A stretch of DNA of 64,000 nucleotides from positions 868,001 through 932,000 of the forward strand of contig SMMW01000623.1 in the NCBI GenBank assembly GCA_004794655.1, in the 5' to 3' direction. Shown one piece after another: positions 1 through 12,800 of the stretch. How positions within the stretch are numbered: position 1 is the first letter of the stretch; every line of letters starts with the position of its first letter. A model generated the notes under the pieces. That model did not search any database and was not told where the DNA came from. It saw only the letters and a program-made list of their open reading frames with translations. This DNA is from Marisa cornuarietis (taxonomy: Eukaryota > Mollusca > Gastropoda > Architaenioglossa > Ampullariidae). The position numbers and the translations under genes are program-made.

Positions 1-478
1 TGATAAACTTGTGATATGTCTCGCCATATGTCTGGGTAACTTGTGATATGTCTTGCCATATGTCTGGGTAACTTGTGATGTGTCTTGCCATATGTCTGAT
101 AAACTTGTGATATGTCTCGCCATATGTCTGGGTAACTTGTGATATGTCTTGCCATATGTCTAATTAACTTGTGATATGTCTTGCCATATGTCTCTGTAAC
201 TTGTGATATGTCTTGCCATATGTCTGGGTAACTTGTGATATGTCTCGCCATATGTCTGGGTAACTTGTGATATGTCTTGCCATATGTCTGAGTAACTTGT
301 GATATGTCTTGCCATATGTCTGGGTAACTTGTGATATGTCTTGCCATATGTCTAATTAACTTGTGATATGTCTCGCCATATGTCTGATAAACTTGTGATA
401 TGTCTCGCCATATGTCTGATAAACTTGTGATATGTCTTGCCATATGTCTGGGTAACTTGTGATATGTCTCGCCATATG
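1..478. repeat. 32-bp minisatellite
   Basis: About 15 tandem units of period 32 (core ACTTGTGATATGTC, CATATGTC). Open frames here are repeat artefacts. Confidence 0.97.
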
Positions 479-2127
479 TGAGTGAACATATGTACACAGG
501 GATACTGTGTGTCTGTGTATGTGAGTGAACATATGTACACAGTGCTACTGTGTGTCTGTGTATGTGAGTGAACATATGTACACAATGCTAGTGGGTGTGT
601 GTGAGTGAACATATGTACACAGGGCTACTGTGTGTCAGTGTGTGTGAGTGAACATGTACACTATGCTAGTGGGTGTGTGTGAGTGAACATATGTACACAG
701 GGCTACTGTGTGTCAGTGTATGTGAGTGAACATATGTACACAGTGCTACTGTGTCAGTGTGTGTGAGTGAACATATGTACACAGTGCTAGTGGGTGTGTG
801 TGAGTGAACATATGTACACAGTGCTAGTGTGTGTGTGTGTGAGAGTGAACATATGTACACAATGCTAGTGGGTGGGTGGGTGTGAGAGAACATATGTACA
901 CAATGCTAGTGGGTGTGTGTGAGTGAACATATGTACACAGGGCTACTGTGTGTCAGTGTATGTGAGTGAACATATGTACACAGTGCTACTGTGTGTCAGT
1001 GTGTGTGAGTGAACATATGTACACAATGCTAGTGGGTGGGTGTGAGAGAACATATGTACACAATGCTAGTGGGTGTGTGTGAGTGAACATATGTACACAG
1101 GGCTACTGTGTGTCTGTGTATGTGAGTGAACATATGTACACAGTGCTACTGTGTGTCAGTGTGTGTGAGTGAACATATGTACACAGGGCTACTGTGTGTC
1201 TGTGTATGTGAGTGAACATATGTACACAGTGCTACTGTGTGTCTGTGTATGTGAGTGAACATATGTACACAATGCTAGTGGGTGTGTGTGAGTGAACATA
1301 TGTACACAGGGCTACTGTGTGTCAGTGTGTGTGAGTGAACATGTACACTTCACTAGTGGGTGTGTGAGTGAACATATGTACACAATGCTAGTGGGTGTGT
1401 GTGAGTGAACATATGTACACAATGCTAGTGGGTGTGTGTGAGTGAACATATGTACACAATGCTAGTGGGTGTGTGTGAGTGAACATATGTACACAATGCT
1501 AGTGGGTGTGTGTGAGTGAACATATGTACACAGTGCTACTGTGTGAGTGAACATATGTACACAATGCTAGTGGGTGTGTGTGAGTGAACATATGTACACA
1601 ATGCTAGTGGGTGTGTGTGAGTGAACATATGTACACAATGCTAGTGGGTGTGTGTGAGTGAACATATGTACACAATGCTAGTGGGTGTGTGTGAGTGAAC
1701 ATATGTACACAGTGCTACTGTGTGTCAGTGTATGTGAGTGAACATATGTACACAGGGCTACTGTGTGTCAGTGTGTGTGAGTGAACATATGTACACAGTG
1801 CTAGTGGGTGTGTGTGAGTGAACATATGTACACAGTGCTACTGTGTGTCAGTGTATGTGAGTGAACATATGTACACAATGCTACTGTGTCAGTGTGTGTG
1901 AGTGAACATATGTACACAGTGCTACTGTGTGTCTGTGTATGTGAGTGAACATATGTACACAATGCTAGTGGGTGGGTGGGTGTGAGAGAACATATGTACA
2001 CTATGCTAGTGGGTGTGTGTGAGTGAACATATGTACACAGGGCTACTGTGTGTCAGTGTGTGTGAGTGAACATATGCACACTATGCTTGTGGGTGTGTGT
2101 GAGTGAACATATGTACACAGGGCTACT
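478..2127. repeat. 37-43-bp minisatellite
   Basis: About 40 units with core GTGAACATATGTACAC and alternating tails (AATGCTAGTGGGTGTG or GGGCTACTGTGTGTC). It starts exactly where the 32-bp array ends, sharing CATATGT at the junction. Confidence 0.97.
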
Positions 2128-3776
2128 CCTGTGTTCTGGTGGCAGACAAACCTCAGTGTCATGAGCAAGACCTAGAGGTCTAGTCAGCTGTCATGATATG
2201 CCTAACACTGGCTTGCTTAACCTGAACATTTTAGGGAAGATCTTGTACAGAGTGCTTTTCATGCCTGACTGACTGAATGAATGGATAAATGAATGAATAG
2301 TTATTGAAATGTCAATAAAAATGCTCCTTTTACTAACTATTGTCTGTTAGCCAGAGAGACTGCAATAGATGAATGAATAGCATTAGGAGTTGTTGAAATG
2401 TCAATGAAAATGCTCCTAACAAAGAGCGGTTTTAAATATCGTCTATTCGCTAGAGATACTGGAGTAGACAATGAATGAATTTCCTGTCATGATTGAAATG
2501 TCAGTGAGAATGCACCTGTTGCTAACTGTTGTATATTATTGAAATGTCAGTGAGAATGCACCTGTTGCTAACTGTTGTATATTATTGAAATGTCAGTGAG
2601 AATGCACCTGTTGCTAACTGTTGTATATTATTGAAATGTCAGTGAGAATGCACCTGTTGCTAACTGTTGTATATTATTGGCGGGATAGACTGCAGTGTTC
2701 TTGTGTCAGGCTTAGTGCAGGCCAGCGGTAGTCTCTTAGCCATGTCACATTCCTTGGTGGTCCCACTAACCTATTATCTGCACTAAACTTGGGATCTTCT
2801 AAAATCAGTGACAAACTGTTTACAGCTGAACATCAAACTATAAAAGTGCTAACAGCTGCTAGTACCAGTGACCTACACTCTGCACTAAATTAGGGACCTC
2901 CTAACATCACCAGCAACTGTTTACAGTTGAATACAACTGCTGGCAGTGGAAGACCATTGTGGACATCAGTAAAGAATTTTACACCACTATAGGTATAGGC
3001 CACTTACACAAGATGTTAGTATGCTTGTGTCAGCAGGCTATTGTTTGTACACAGAAAAGGAGATCAGATTGCTCCAGAATCACAAGGACTGGCGCACTCT
3101 TATTGGTACATGTTTTATTCTGGTTTAGATGCACATGTTAAGTTCTCATTCAAGTACAAGCACTTCTTGAGGATACATTTTTCTAAACTCTTGTTTAGAT
3201 TCAGCCCCCTGTTGTTTCTATATGTCTTAGTTTTGGAGACAGGCCCCCAAAAGATCTTTGGAAGCCTATGGTGATGAGAAAACCCACAAGCAGTTAGTAG
3301 ACATGCTCGCCTCTTTCAGACAATGGGAGTTGAGGTTGAAAACTGAGCCTCCTTATACAATACTTATATAAATATTTTTGTATTTGTTTTTAGCACAGGG
3401 GTATTGATTCTTTCTGTTGGCATGTACATACCCAGCTGTTTAAGGCAGACAGATCAGCATACATGGGCAAGCACATCTCCATGGATACAGGCATGTGTCT
3501 TATATGATGCAGACTTCATCTCATTGTACCTTTATCTGCATGCATGTCACCACATGACTAAAATGATATACATTCCTTCTCGTTGTACTGATGTATGCAT
3601 GCTACCATACATCTGAGATGAAATATGTTCCTCCTCATTGTACTTACATGTGCATGCTGCCATTTTTGAGATGATACGACTTCCATCTCACTGTGCTTAT
3701 GTGTGCATGCAGCTTTATGTCTAAATAACACCACAAGCATCCATCTCATATTTTCATGTTTTGTATGTGTTGCCAG
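2128..3776. other. Intron sequence, mostly unique
   Basis: Presumed Bicaudal-C intron. A 46-bp unit is repeated about four times at 2490-2680. No upstream Bicaudal-C exon found. Confidence 0.6.
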
Positions 3777-3856
3777 ATCCCCACATCAAGGTGGTGGGTT
3801 TCCCTGAAGATGTAAAAGCAGCCCGCTCCAGAATTATGGGCATCTTAGACACAAAG
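3777..3856 (+). CDS. BICC1: Bicaudal-C exon 1 (in window): second half of first KH domain
   Basis: Acceptor tgccag, donor AAG|GTAGGT. It reads PHIKVVGFPEDVKAARSRIM and ends LDTK, matching the first KH domain of vertebrate BICC1 (KDPHIKV...LDTK). It begins in phase 1 (AT completes a split codon, likely Asp). The donor is copied in the repeat that follows. Confidence 0.93.
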
Positions 3857-6800
3857 GTAGGTAACCCATCTTAGACACAGAGGTAGGGGAAGACATCTAG
3901 GGACAACTTTCTGTGACCACCTTGTCTCTGTCTTAGCTAGGTTAAAATAAGATCCATAGATCCAAGTAAGACACAAAGGTAGGGGAAGACATCTAGGGAC
4001 AACTTTCTGTGATCACCTTGTCTCTGTCTTAGCTAGGTTAAAATAAGATCCATAGATCCAAGTAAGACACAAAGGTAGGGGAAGACATCTAGGGACAACT
4101 TTCTGTGATCACCTTGTCTCTGTCTTAGCTAGGTTAAAATAAGATCCATAGATCCAAGTAAGACACAAAGGTAGGGGAAGACATCTAGGGACAACTTTCT
4201 GTGATCACCTTGTCTCTGTCTTAGCTAGGTTAAAATAAGATCCATAGATCCAAGTAAGACACAAAGGTAGGGGAAGACATCTAGGGACAACTTTCTGTGA
4301 TCACCTTGTCTCTGTCTTAGCTAGGTTAAAATAAGATCCATAGATCCATAGATCCAAGTAAGACACAGAGGTAGGGGAAGACATCTAGGGACAACTTTCT
4401 GTTATCGCCTTGTCTCTGTCTTGACTAGATTAAAATCAAATCCATAAATCTAAGTATTACAAAGTCATGGATTCTCCCATAGGGCTCGACCCCATTTCGT
4501 CACAACATATTTAGTCCTCAGAGTACATAGGTGTTACATAAAGTTCCATTTCTGTCTGCCAGTACCATGCTTAGTGTGTTCAGTTGTTCTGTTTCTGGTT
4601 CTTGAGTTTCTCTCTCTCTCTCTTGATCTTCATCATATATTTTTTGTGGACCCTTTTGTCGTTAGCTGTACAATAAAGGGTTATTTTGTGTGGTGCACCT
4701 GGTTTCATTCTGCGCTCATGGTCTAGCCGTCTCCGTCTTATGGTTGCCATATTTGTCAAATTTTATGAGGATTTCTTTGTTGGTGGTTGTGCTTGGCCAG
4801 AACATCTTCAAGATATTTCCTGACATTGGGTTTGGGAGGTCTCTAGTTTCTGGCAGATTTTTGCTAACATCTTTCAGCATTCACTCACATAGGAAGACCC
4901 GAAGGGCGTTGGCTCTGTAGATTCTTCATTTTGTATTCGTCCTTAAAACTTTTAGTTAGATTGTTGATCTTTTCCTGAGCACCCCTGCGTTGCCTGGATA
5001 GTGTAATGATGTCGTCAGCATAATCTAAGTCTTCCACTACTGATGTAAGTGTTCAGGGGATTCTTCTTTTCTTTTGTTGTTTGTTTCGAGAATGCATCCC
5101 TGTTGACATCAACGGTAATATTGAAGCTGTTAGCTTGCTGTTGTTACAAACCACCTGACAGTGAAACTGTGTATACAAATTTTATTACATTTGCTATTTC
5201 CTGTAGTATTCCATAGTTACACAAGAGTTTTCATAATGACTCATGTTCATGTTGTTAAATGCTTTCTCAAAGTCTACAAACAACATAGAGAGCTGTTCCA
5301 TTCTGTGCTTTGTTCTGCCTTGTGAATATTTAACCACTTCATGACCTTGTCTAAAGCCTGCTTCTTCTTGCCTGATGATGTCATCAAGAACAGTGATGAG
5401 CCAAAATGATTCAACTTAGAATTTTGCTCGTCTGTGATAACAGGATTATGCTTCACCAATTATCAATGGTCTCTACCCATCAATCTGTCACACATAGCTG
5501 ACCCTGCCAGGAGCTAGTTCTTCCCTCAGTATAACTCTAAGGATAATTGAGACATGCAAACCCCACTGATCACAACAAGATGGTAGTCCAACAGGGGACT
5601 GGTCACAACATGGCAAGACCCTATTTCATCACAACATAGGTAGATGCTGTCAAGTCACAACATGTTTAAAAATTACAACATCCTTGCTCATCACAAAATG
5701 TCTAACATAATTCGACCACATTTGTACACTTTTATGAATAGCATAGCTAAATCATAATTAATTCTACCTTGTCAGCTTTTTTCTGTGAGATGCATTGTTT
5801 TGGAAACTGTGCTTGCTTCAGATGAAGTGGCTGCTTGTGTGATTTTGATATGAAGTGAGAAATGTAATTTATATATGAATGCTTTAATTTTTTATTGTAA
5901 ACAGTCTGCTGAATGAATGTGTCATTTTGTAATGGTGTCAGCAGATGACACTGCTGATTTTATTATGGAGTGCAGATCTGAACTATAATCCTGAGCATGA
6001 CAGCTAGACAAATGTTTCCTCTTCTTTTCACAATTTTGACTCATAGCAAAATCCGAACTCATCACAACTCCTATGTCTAAATTATGAACAGACATGATAT
6101 ACACTATATCTTAATGGATGAAAAAACGGACCGTGATACGGTCGGATTTTGTATGAAGGTAGTAGCTTACTGCAGGAAATTTTTGCTTCCACAGAGGTCT
6201 CTGCACAGATGTTAAGTAAGGTTTTTACTTTCTTGAAATCTTCCAAGTATATTCACCAAAACTGTAAAGCAGAGGCTGGCAAGAACTAAAAATAATTGGA
6301 TGAACCGGGTCTATTTTAAAAGAAGCAAATGTCAGGTATTAATGAATGTCTTGCACTTATCGGCCACAGAGTTTGGGAGGGTGTACCCAGCACTTAGCCT
6401 GTGGAGTTGGTGCTGCCACCAGCCACACGCCAGTAGAGCAGATACAAAGCATGTAAAATGAATTTGTTTGCAAACCTGTCTGTGGGTGTCTGCCAACAAT
6501 GCAGCACTGCAGCACCCTTCAGCACTTAAGGCTGCTAAGGTGAAGTCTTGGCTAGAGATGTGCACATTAACTCTTGTACCAGCCAGGCTGCTAGCAGCAA
6601 TTCTTGTACTTGAGCTCAGTGGACAGACAACCATCAGAATGGCCGCTTTGATTACCAAGAGAGGCTAGATAGTATTGTATGTAGGAAGTAGAATGTACTG
6701 CAGTGTGGTTTACTACAGGAAAGCAAGTATATAGTTGCCCTAGTTGATCCTGGTGTTTCTTTCATTTCACAGCGCACTGGACTGTCCTTTGTCCCTGTCT

Positions 6801-9800
6801 GTAGCGCTACTTGGCACAGGCTCAAAGTAAACTTTCACAATCTCTCTTTTCCTAGGCCTTGCTGCCTGCTATCAGCTGTGTGTCTGGTGGAGTGGGTGGG
6901 GTGGTGAGAGAAGGGTGTGGGGGCAGGGTGTTAAGCTTCTCTGTCTTTGCTGCCAGTGGCAGAAAGGAATGAGAGAGATAAGGTCCTTTGAGTGTGAAGA
7001 GCCCTGCAGACACATGAAAACTGTGGGTAGTGGCAAGTGTGTCTCATCATAGTCAGATAACTGAGTACAGAGCTAGTTTCTACCAGTTACAAGATTCACT
7101 ATTTGTTTGTCTGATTACAGTTGACATGATACAGTACTGTACTGCAATTACTCTCAGTTTGATAGCAGTTTTCTCAGATAACTTCTCCATTACAGGTCTC
7201 CACCATTCATGGCAATCTCTGAATGTAAGGTCCCCCATATTAAAAATTTTCCACATTTAATAAGTTGAAAATTACTGCATGAAAAATCAAGTATATATTA
7301 CTGGGCATAAAGTACAGACATTGATTATTAAATGTATTCAACAAATATAGCATTGCATTAAGGAACAGGCTATAGTTCTATGCTTATTTGTGAAGACAAG
7401 GAATTATGCAGCAGTCAGTAACAGCCACACATAAGTGCTTTCCCCTACTAATAATGTTTTCAGAGCAACAGAGTGACCTTAAAGATGGATGTCTCGCACA
7501 CTGAGCACTCCCATGTGATTGGCAAGGGAGGGAATAACATCAAGAAGGTAATGCTAGACACAGGCTGTCACATCCACTTTCCAGATTCCAACAGAGGAAT
7601 TAATGTGCAAGAAAAGAGCAATCAGGTCAGTGCTATTATCTTTTCTTGTTGGTGTAATATAGTTAGGTTTAACCCTGGACAAACATGATATTAAGCTCAA
7701 AGTTCCTTACTAGCTACTAACAGTGTCATACCCATGGATAGAGCACTAATGAATTGTGTATTTTTAAGGGGTGCAAGAGAGCTTAGAGCTTGGGTGTTAC
7801 CATCAATTCTTTAACTTCAAAGTTCATTGAAGCCTACAGGCAGTTTGAGAGTTTTCAGGAGGTATTAATGAGGTATTGCAAAAACATTGACATCTTTTCA
7901 AAGTGCAGGTGAAAATTTCAATATGTTCAGAGTCTTGTATACTGCGTATACTGATATATTACTTTGCTGCAGTGTGTGTAGTATCTTATTACTGCAGTAT
8001 GATTTGCAGCTTGCTTGCTACACAGATTGCTGGCTGAGAGTAGCATTTGGTGGTAGTGTCTGTACAGTATATTGTGTGTAACTGTCTATTGCCTACAAGC
8101 CTGCAGGTGTTGTAGTATCAGGTATTTTTTGTGCAGGTGTCTATTGCTGGCCAGCCTGCAGGTGTTGAAGCAGCTAGAGCTCAGATCAGGGTAAGCTGGT
8201 CCTTGTCTGTCAGTGTCACATTCTACTTTCTGTATGTCAAGATATCTGCAACATATCTTGTGTCAGGGTTATAGTATTAGTTATTCCAAGTTTTAATAGT
8301 AACTCTCAAGCAGCCAGAAACTACGTTAATCCAGCATATACCAGTCCCTGTGTGTACCGGTTAAGTGAGAGTCTTACACACACACATATATATATATATA
8401 TACTCAACTATATATTGCTAGTGCATGAGCACTTATGAATTGTACCTGTAATTGCTTTTGAGGATAAATAATGTTTTGTGGCTTTATATTAGTAGTTTAA
8501 TTATAGATAATGTAATCTCCACTTCTGATTTTTTAAAATTTACTTTTAGTTCATATATTGCACCTATAAACAATGACATTAATAGGTCTGATAGTAGGTG
8601 TTATCTGCCAGCTGTAAGTAATGATATTAATAGGTCTTATAGCAGGTGTTATCTGCCAGCTGTAAGTAATGACATCAATAGGTCTTATAGCAGGTGTTAT
8701 CTGCCAGCTGTAAGTAATGACATCAATAGGTCTTATAGCAGGTGTTATATGCCAGCTGTAAGTAATGACATCAATAGGTCTTATAGCAGGTGTTATGTGC
8801 CAGCTGTAAGTAATGACATCAATAGGTCTTATAGCAGGTGTTATCTGCCAGCTGTAAGTAATGACATCAATAGGTCTTATAGCAGGTGTTATCTGCCAGC
8901 TGTAAGTAATGACATCAATAGGTCTTATAGCAGTTGTGAAATGTCATCTTTGCAGGATATGCTACTATAAACATTGGCCTCAATAGGTCTTATAGCAGGT
9001 GTTATCTGCCAGCTGTAAGTAATGACATTAATAGGTCTTATAGCAGGTGTTATCTGCCAGCTGTAAGTAATGACATCAATAGGTCTTATAGCAGGTGTTA
9101 TCTGCCAGCTGTAAGTAATGACATTAATAGGTCTTATAACAGTTGTGAAATGTCATCTTTGCAGGATCTTCTACCACTGGTGTTGATGTTTGAGTTGCCA
9201 GTGACCGGCCTATTACAAGCCTTACCTGATGTGACCTCCCCTTTTATACAGCAACTGCAGCAGATGTACAATGTCACCATCACGTTCAAGCAACGGCCCA
9301 GGATGTATGTGACTACGGTGGTGGTTCGAGGCTCGGTGATTCATGCTAAAGCCGTCAAAGAGGCAGCAGGCCGAATTATGGAACAGTTTACTGGCAGTGT
9401 AAGTTGTCGTTCATATTGCCATCAGTATGCCATCATAATATTTAATGTCAGCAACTTGTCATCTAAGATGAGCAACAGAATTCTTAAACATATTTTGTAA
9501 TTTTAGTAATTAGCTCAGAATAAATGTGATCAATAGCATTTATGAGAGAAAGTGATCCAGGGAACTAGTTGTTATGTTGGGTTGTATTGTGTTTTTCCAC
9601 AATTGACGATTGCTGATCATTCAACTTTGAATAGATTTCTCTTGTTGAACAGTTTTGGTTGTTTATTTACTGAGTAGAGCATCAGCAATCTTCATTTTCT
9701 TCCCCAGCAAGGGAGCAAATGTTGATAGTTCAAAATAAGTGTACTTATGTTATTTGTATTTCACCCCCTGGGTGTGATTATTCTGCTGCCTGGTATGAGC

Positions 9801-12800
9801 AGCAATACTAAAAAACAAACTTCACCAATTGTTGTCTTTACAGTCTTCAGTTATAAGCCAGTCATTGTAATTTTACATTTTTATGCAATGCTAAGAGGGT
9901 TAAGGATGTTTTTTGATTTGGAGAACACCTCCAACAGTACTTAGAAGCAAGGTTTTCTGTTAGACCTTCATACCCTTGGCTTCTGGGGTCGTCTGCCACT
10001 CTTTATTGAAAACAGTATTTCACGTTGCCTCTTTCAAGTTCGTGTCAGGTCCGTACCATTCATGATGATGATGATGATGTCCATTTGTAATGCGCAGGTA
10101 TCCATTCGGAAGAATGCTCATTGCGCAGCAAAAACAAAATAAATAAAAAATAAGAAAAAAAATAAAGTAAATAAATAGATAAACACCAGGAAAGTAAAAA
10201 ATAAAGACACAAGTTTTGCTTGGTTGTTTAAGTTTAAGTCCGTCTTAAGTAAACAGATGGGTCTTCAGTCTTTTTCGAAACGTGGTTGGTGAGGTGATGG
10301 TGGACAATGACGATGGCAGAGCGTTCCACAGTTTAGGTGCCGCGTTTTTGAAGGCCCTGGCTCCAGTGCGCTTCTTGTTTGTGTCTTCCACTGCAGGGAG
10401 ACAGAAGCGTGACTGGGAGCCAGAGCGTAGAACACGTGACGGCCGGTAAGGAGGAACTACCTCTTGTAAATATTCAGGAGCAGTTTTAAACATGCAGGAC
10501 TGTGCAATCGAAAGCACTTTGTGATCAATGCGCTTGTTCACTGGGAGCCAGTGAAGGCTCTGTAGTATAGGGGTGATGTGCTCAGTGGATGACTTTGCAC
10601 GGGTGACAATCCTGGCGGCTGTGTTTTGAACTCTTTGGAGTCGATCCAACTGCGTAGCAGGTATACCCCACAATGCACTATTACAGTAGTCTAATCTGGA
10701 TATGATGGTAGCCACAGCAAGTGAGTTGGCAGCAGCCTGAGTCAGCATGGGCCGTAGTCTACCTAAAGTCCTCAAAAAGTAGTAGGATTTTGCCACAACA
10801 GAACTAACATGATTACACATGGAGAGCTCTGCATCAATAAACAGCCCTAGGTCCCGTACACAGTCAGCAAAGGCTATGGAGGCGTCACCGACCTGCATGG
10901 CACTAATGCCGATCTGCTCCCTTCTGGCCCTGGGGCTGCACAGTAACGCTTCTGTCTTGTCGTCGTTGAGTTTAAGACGATTTCTGGTCATCCATGCCTT
11001 CACCGCGACACAACAAGATTCAAGTCGTTGAAGCGCATTCCTAGCCACTGCTGGGTCGGGGGGAAAACTGTTCAGAATCTGTGTATCGTCCGCAAAGAAC
11101 TGTCGTCCCATCTGAAAGCGTTCAATTACCTGTCCAAGCTGTGAAGTATATACAGAAAATAATAATGGACCCAGAACGGATCCCTGTGGTACGCCACACA
11201 CCAGAGGAACTGCCTCAGAGCTTGCAGAGCCGACAATCACTCTCTGAGATCTATCGGCAAGATAGGAGTCAATCCACTGCAGCGCAGCGCCCTGGATACC
11301 AGCCTCTGATGACAGTCTCTGGAGCAGCAGGCGGTGGTTGATGGTGTCAAATGCACTACTCAGATCGAGTAATACTAACAGCACTAAGTTGCCAGAGTTG
11401 ACACTACAAAGAATGTCATTGGTCACACGAAGAAGAGCAGTTTCTGTGCTGAAGCCAGGACGATACGCTGACTGAAATTTATCTAGGCAGCCATGAGTAA
11501 TAAAATGGGTCATAAGCTGTTCTGCGACCAGCCTCTCAAGTAGCTTGGAAATATATGATAAATTTGACACTGGACGATAGTTTTTACAGTCAGAGGGATC
11601 CAGGTTTGCCTTTTTCAACAAGGGCTTGACAACAGCCTGTTTAAAACACCGTGGAACACAACCTGCTCTCAAACTGGCATTAATAATGTCCACAATGACA
11701 GGAAATAGAATGTCCAGAAGTTGAATAACAAATTTAGTTGGTACAGGATCCACAGCACATGAAGTTTTTGTTGATCTTGCTACAAGTTTCCTCAAGTAGC
11801 TCTCATCAATAGACCTGAAAGAAGTCAGCAGTACACCAGCAAATGGCACAGAATAGTCTTCCTCACACTCTGGCAACTCACAAGCTGCACTCTCAAGTCC
11901 AGCACTAATTTCCTTTATCTTATTAACAAAGAAGGAAGACAGCTGATCAGCAGCTGACTTGACATCCACCTCAGGAAGAACCGGACTAGTTCCGTTCTTA
12001 CCCAGCAGGCTGTTCAGAATGTCAAAAGTCTTTCTGAGATTTCCACTCGTAGCCTCTAGCTGCTCCTGCACGAATAACGATTTAGCCTGTTTTACAGCAC
12101 ACACATACTTATTTCTGGCTAACTTATACAGCTGTCTGTCAATCTCAACTTTGGTCTTCCTCCACTTTTTCTCTGCCAGCTGTCTCTGTTTCTTGGCTTC
12201 ACTCACCCCCTCACAAAACCACGCACAATCTGGTCTATCTACAACAATTTTGCTAACTGCAGGAGCATGCTTATCAAGCAGCCCTGATAGAGTCTGATTA
12301 TATAACTTTGCTAACTCATCAACATCTGTGGGAGGATCTAATAACAACTTTGACTGAAGCAGGTCTTCTCTGAAAGCGTTCAGGTCAATTTTCTTCAAAT
12401 TTCTACACAAAACAGATGTCTTTTTACGCCTTGGTCGAGAAAGATCAGTCACCAAGGATTGCACAAAATGGTCTGAAATCAAAAAATCCTCGACAACAGC
12501 TGACTTGACCAGTGACTCTGATGGCGCATGAGTGATAACCCAGTCCAGAATGTGTCCAAGTCTATGAGTTGGTTTTTCAATCAGCTGACAAAGACCACGG
12601 CTAGCTAAAGCCTCAATCAAACGCTTCACATCACTATCTTGAGGTCTATCAAAATGAAAATTTACATCCCCCAAAATAAGAAACTTCTCCTTTGTGAGTA
12701 AACTGTCCAGCAGCATGGCAAACTCCTCATGAAACAGAGAATCTGAAAGCTGATTCTTTTTAGATGGAGGAGGTCTATATAAACAAATGATCTCTAATGT

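Noticed and set aside
1..2127. CRISPR-like repeat arrays
   Set aside because: Contiguous tandem units without unique spacers, in a spliced eukaryotic locus.
6332..6668. Overlapping 108- and 66-codon frames on opposite strands
   Set aside because: No motifs, intronic, likely chance.
8452..8970. 172-codon plus-strand open frame with 16-residue repeats
   Set aside because: It is the 48-bp minisatellite translated; 48 is a multiple of three and the unit lacks stops. Flanking intron and splice sites show it is intronic.
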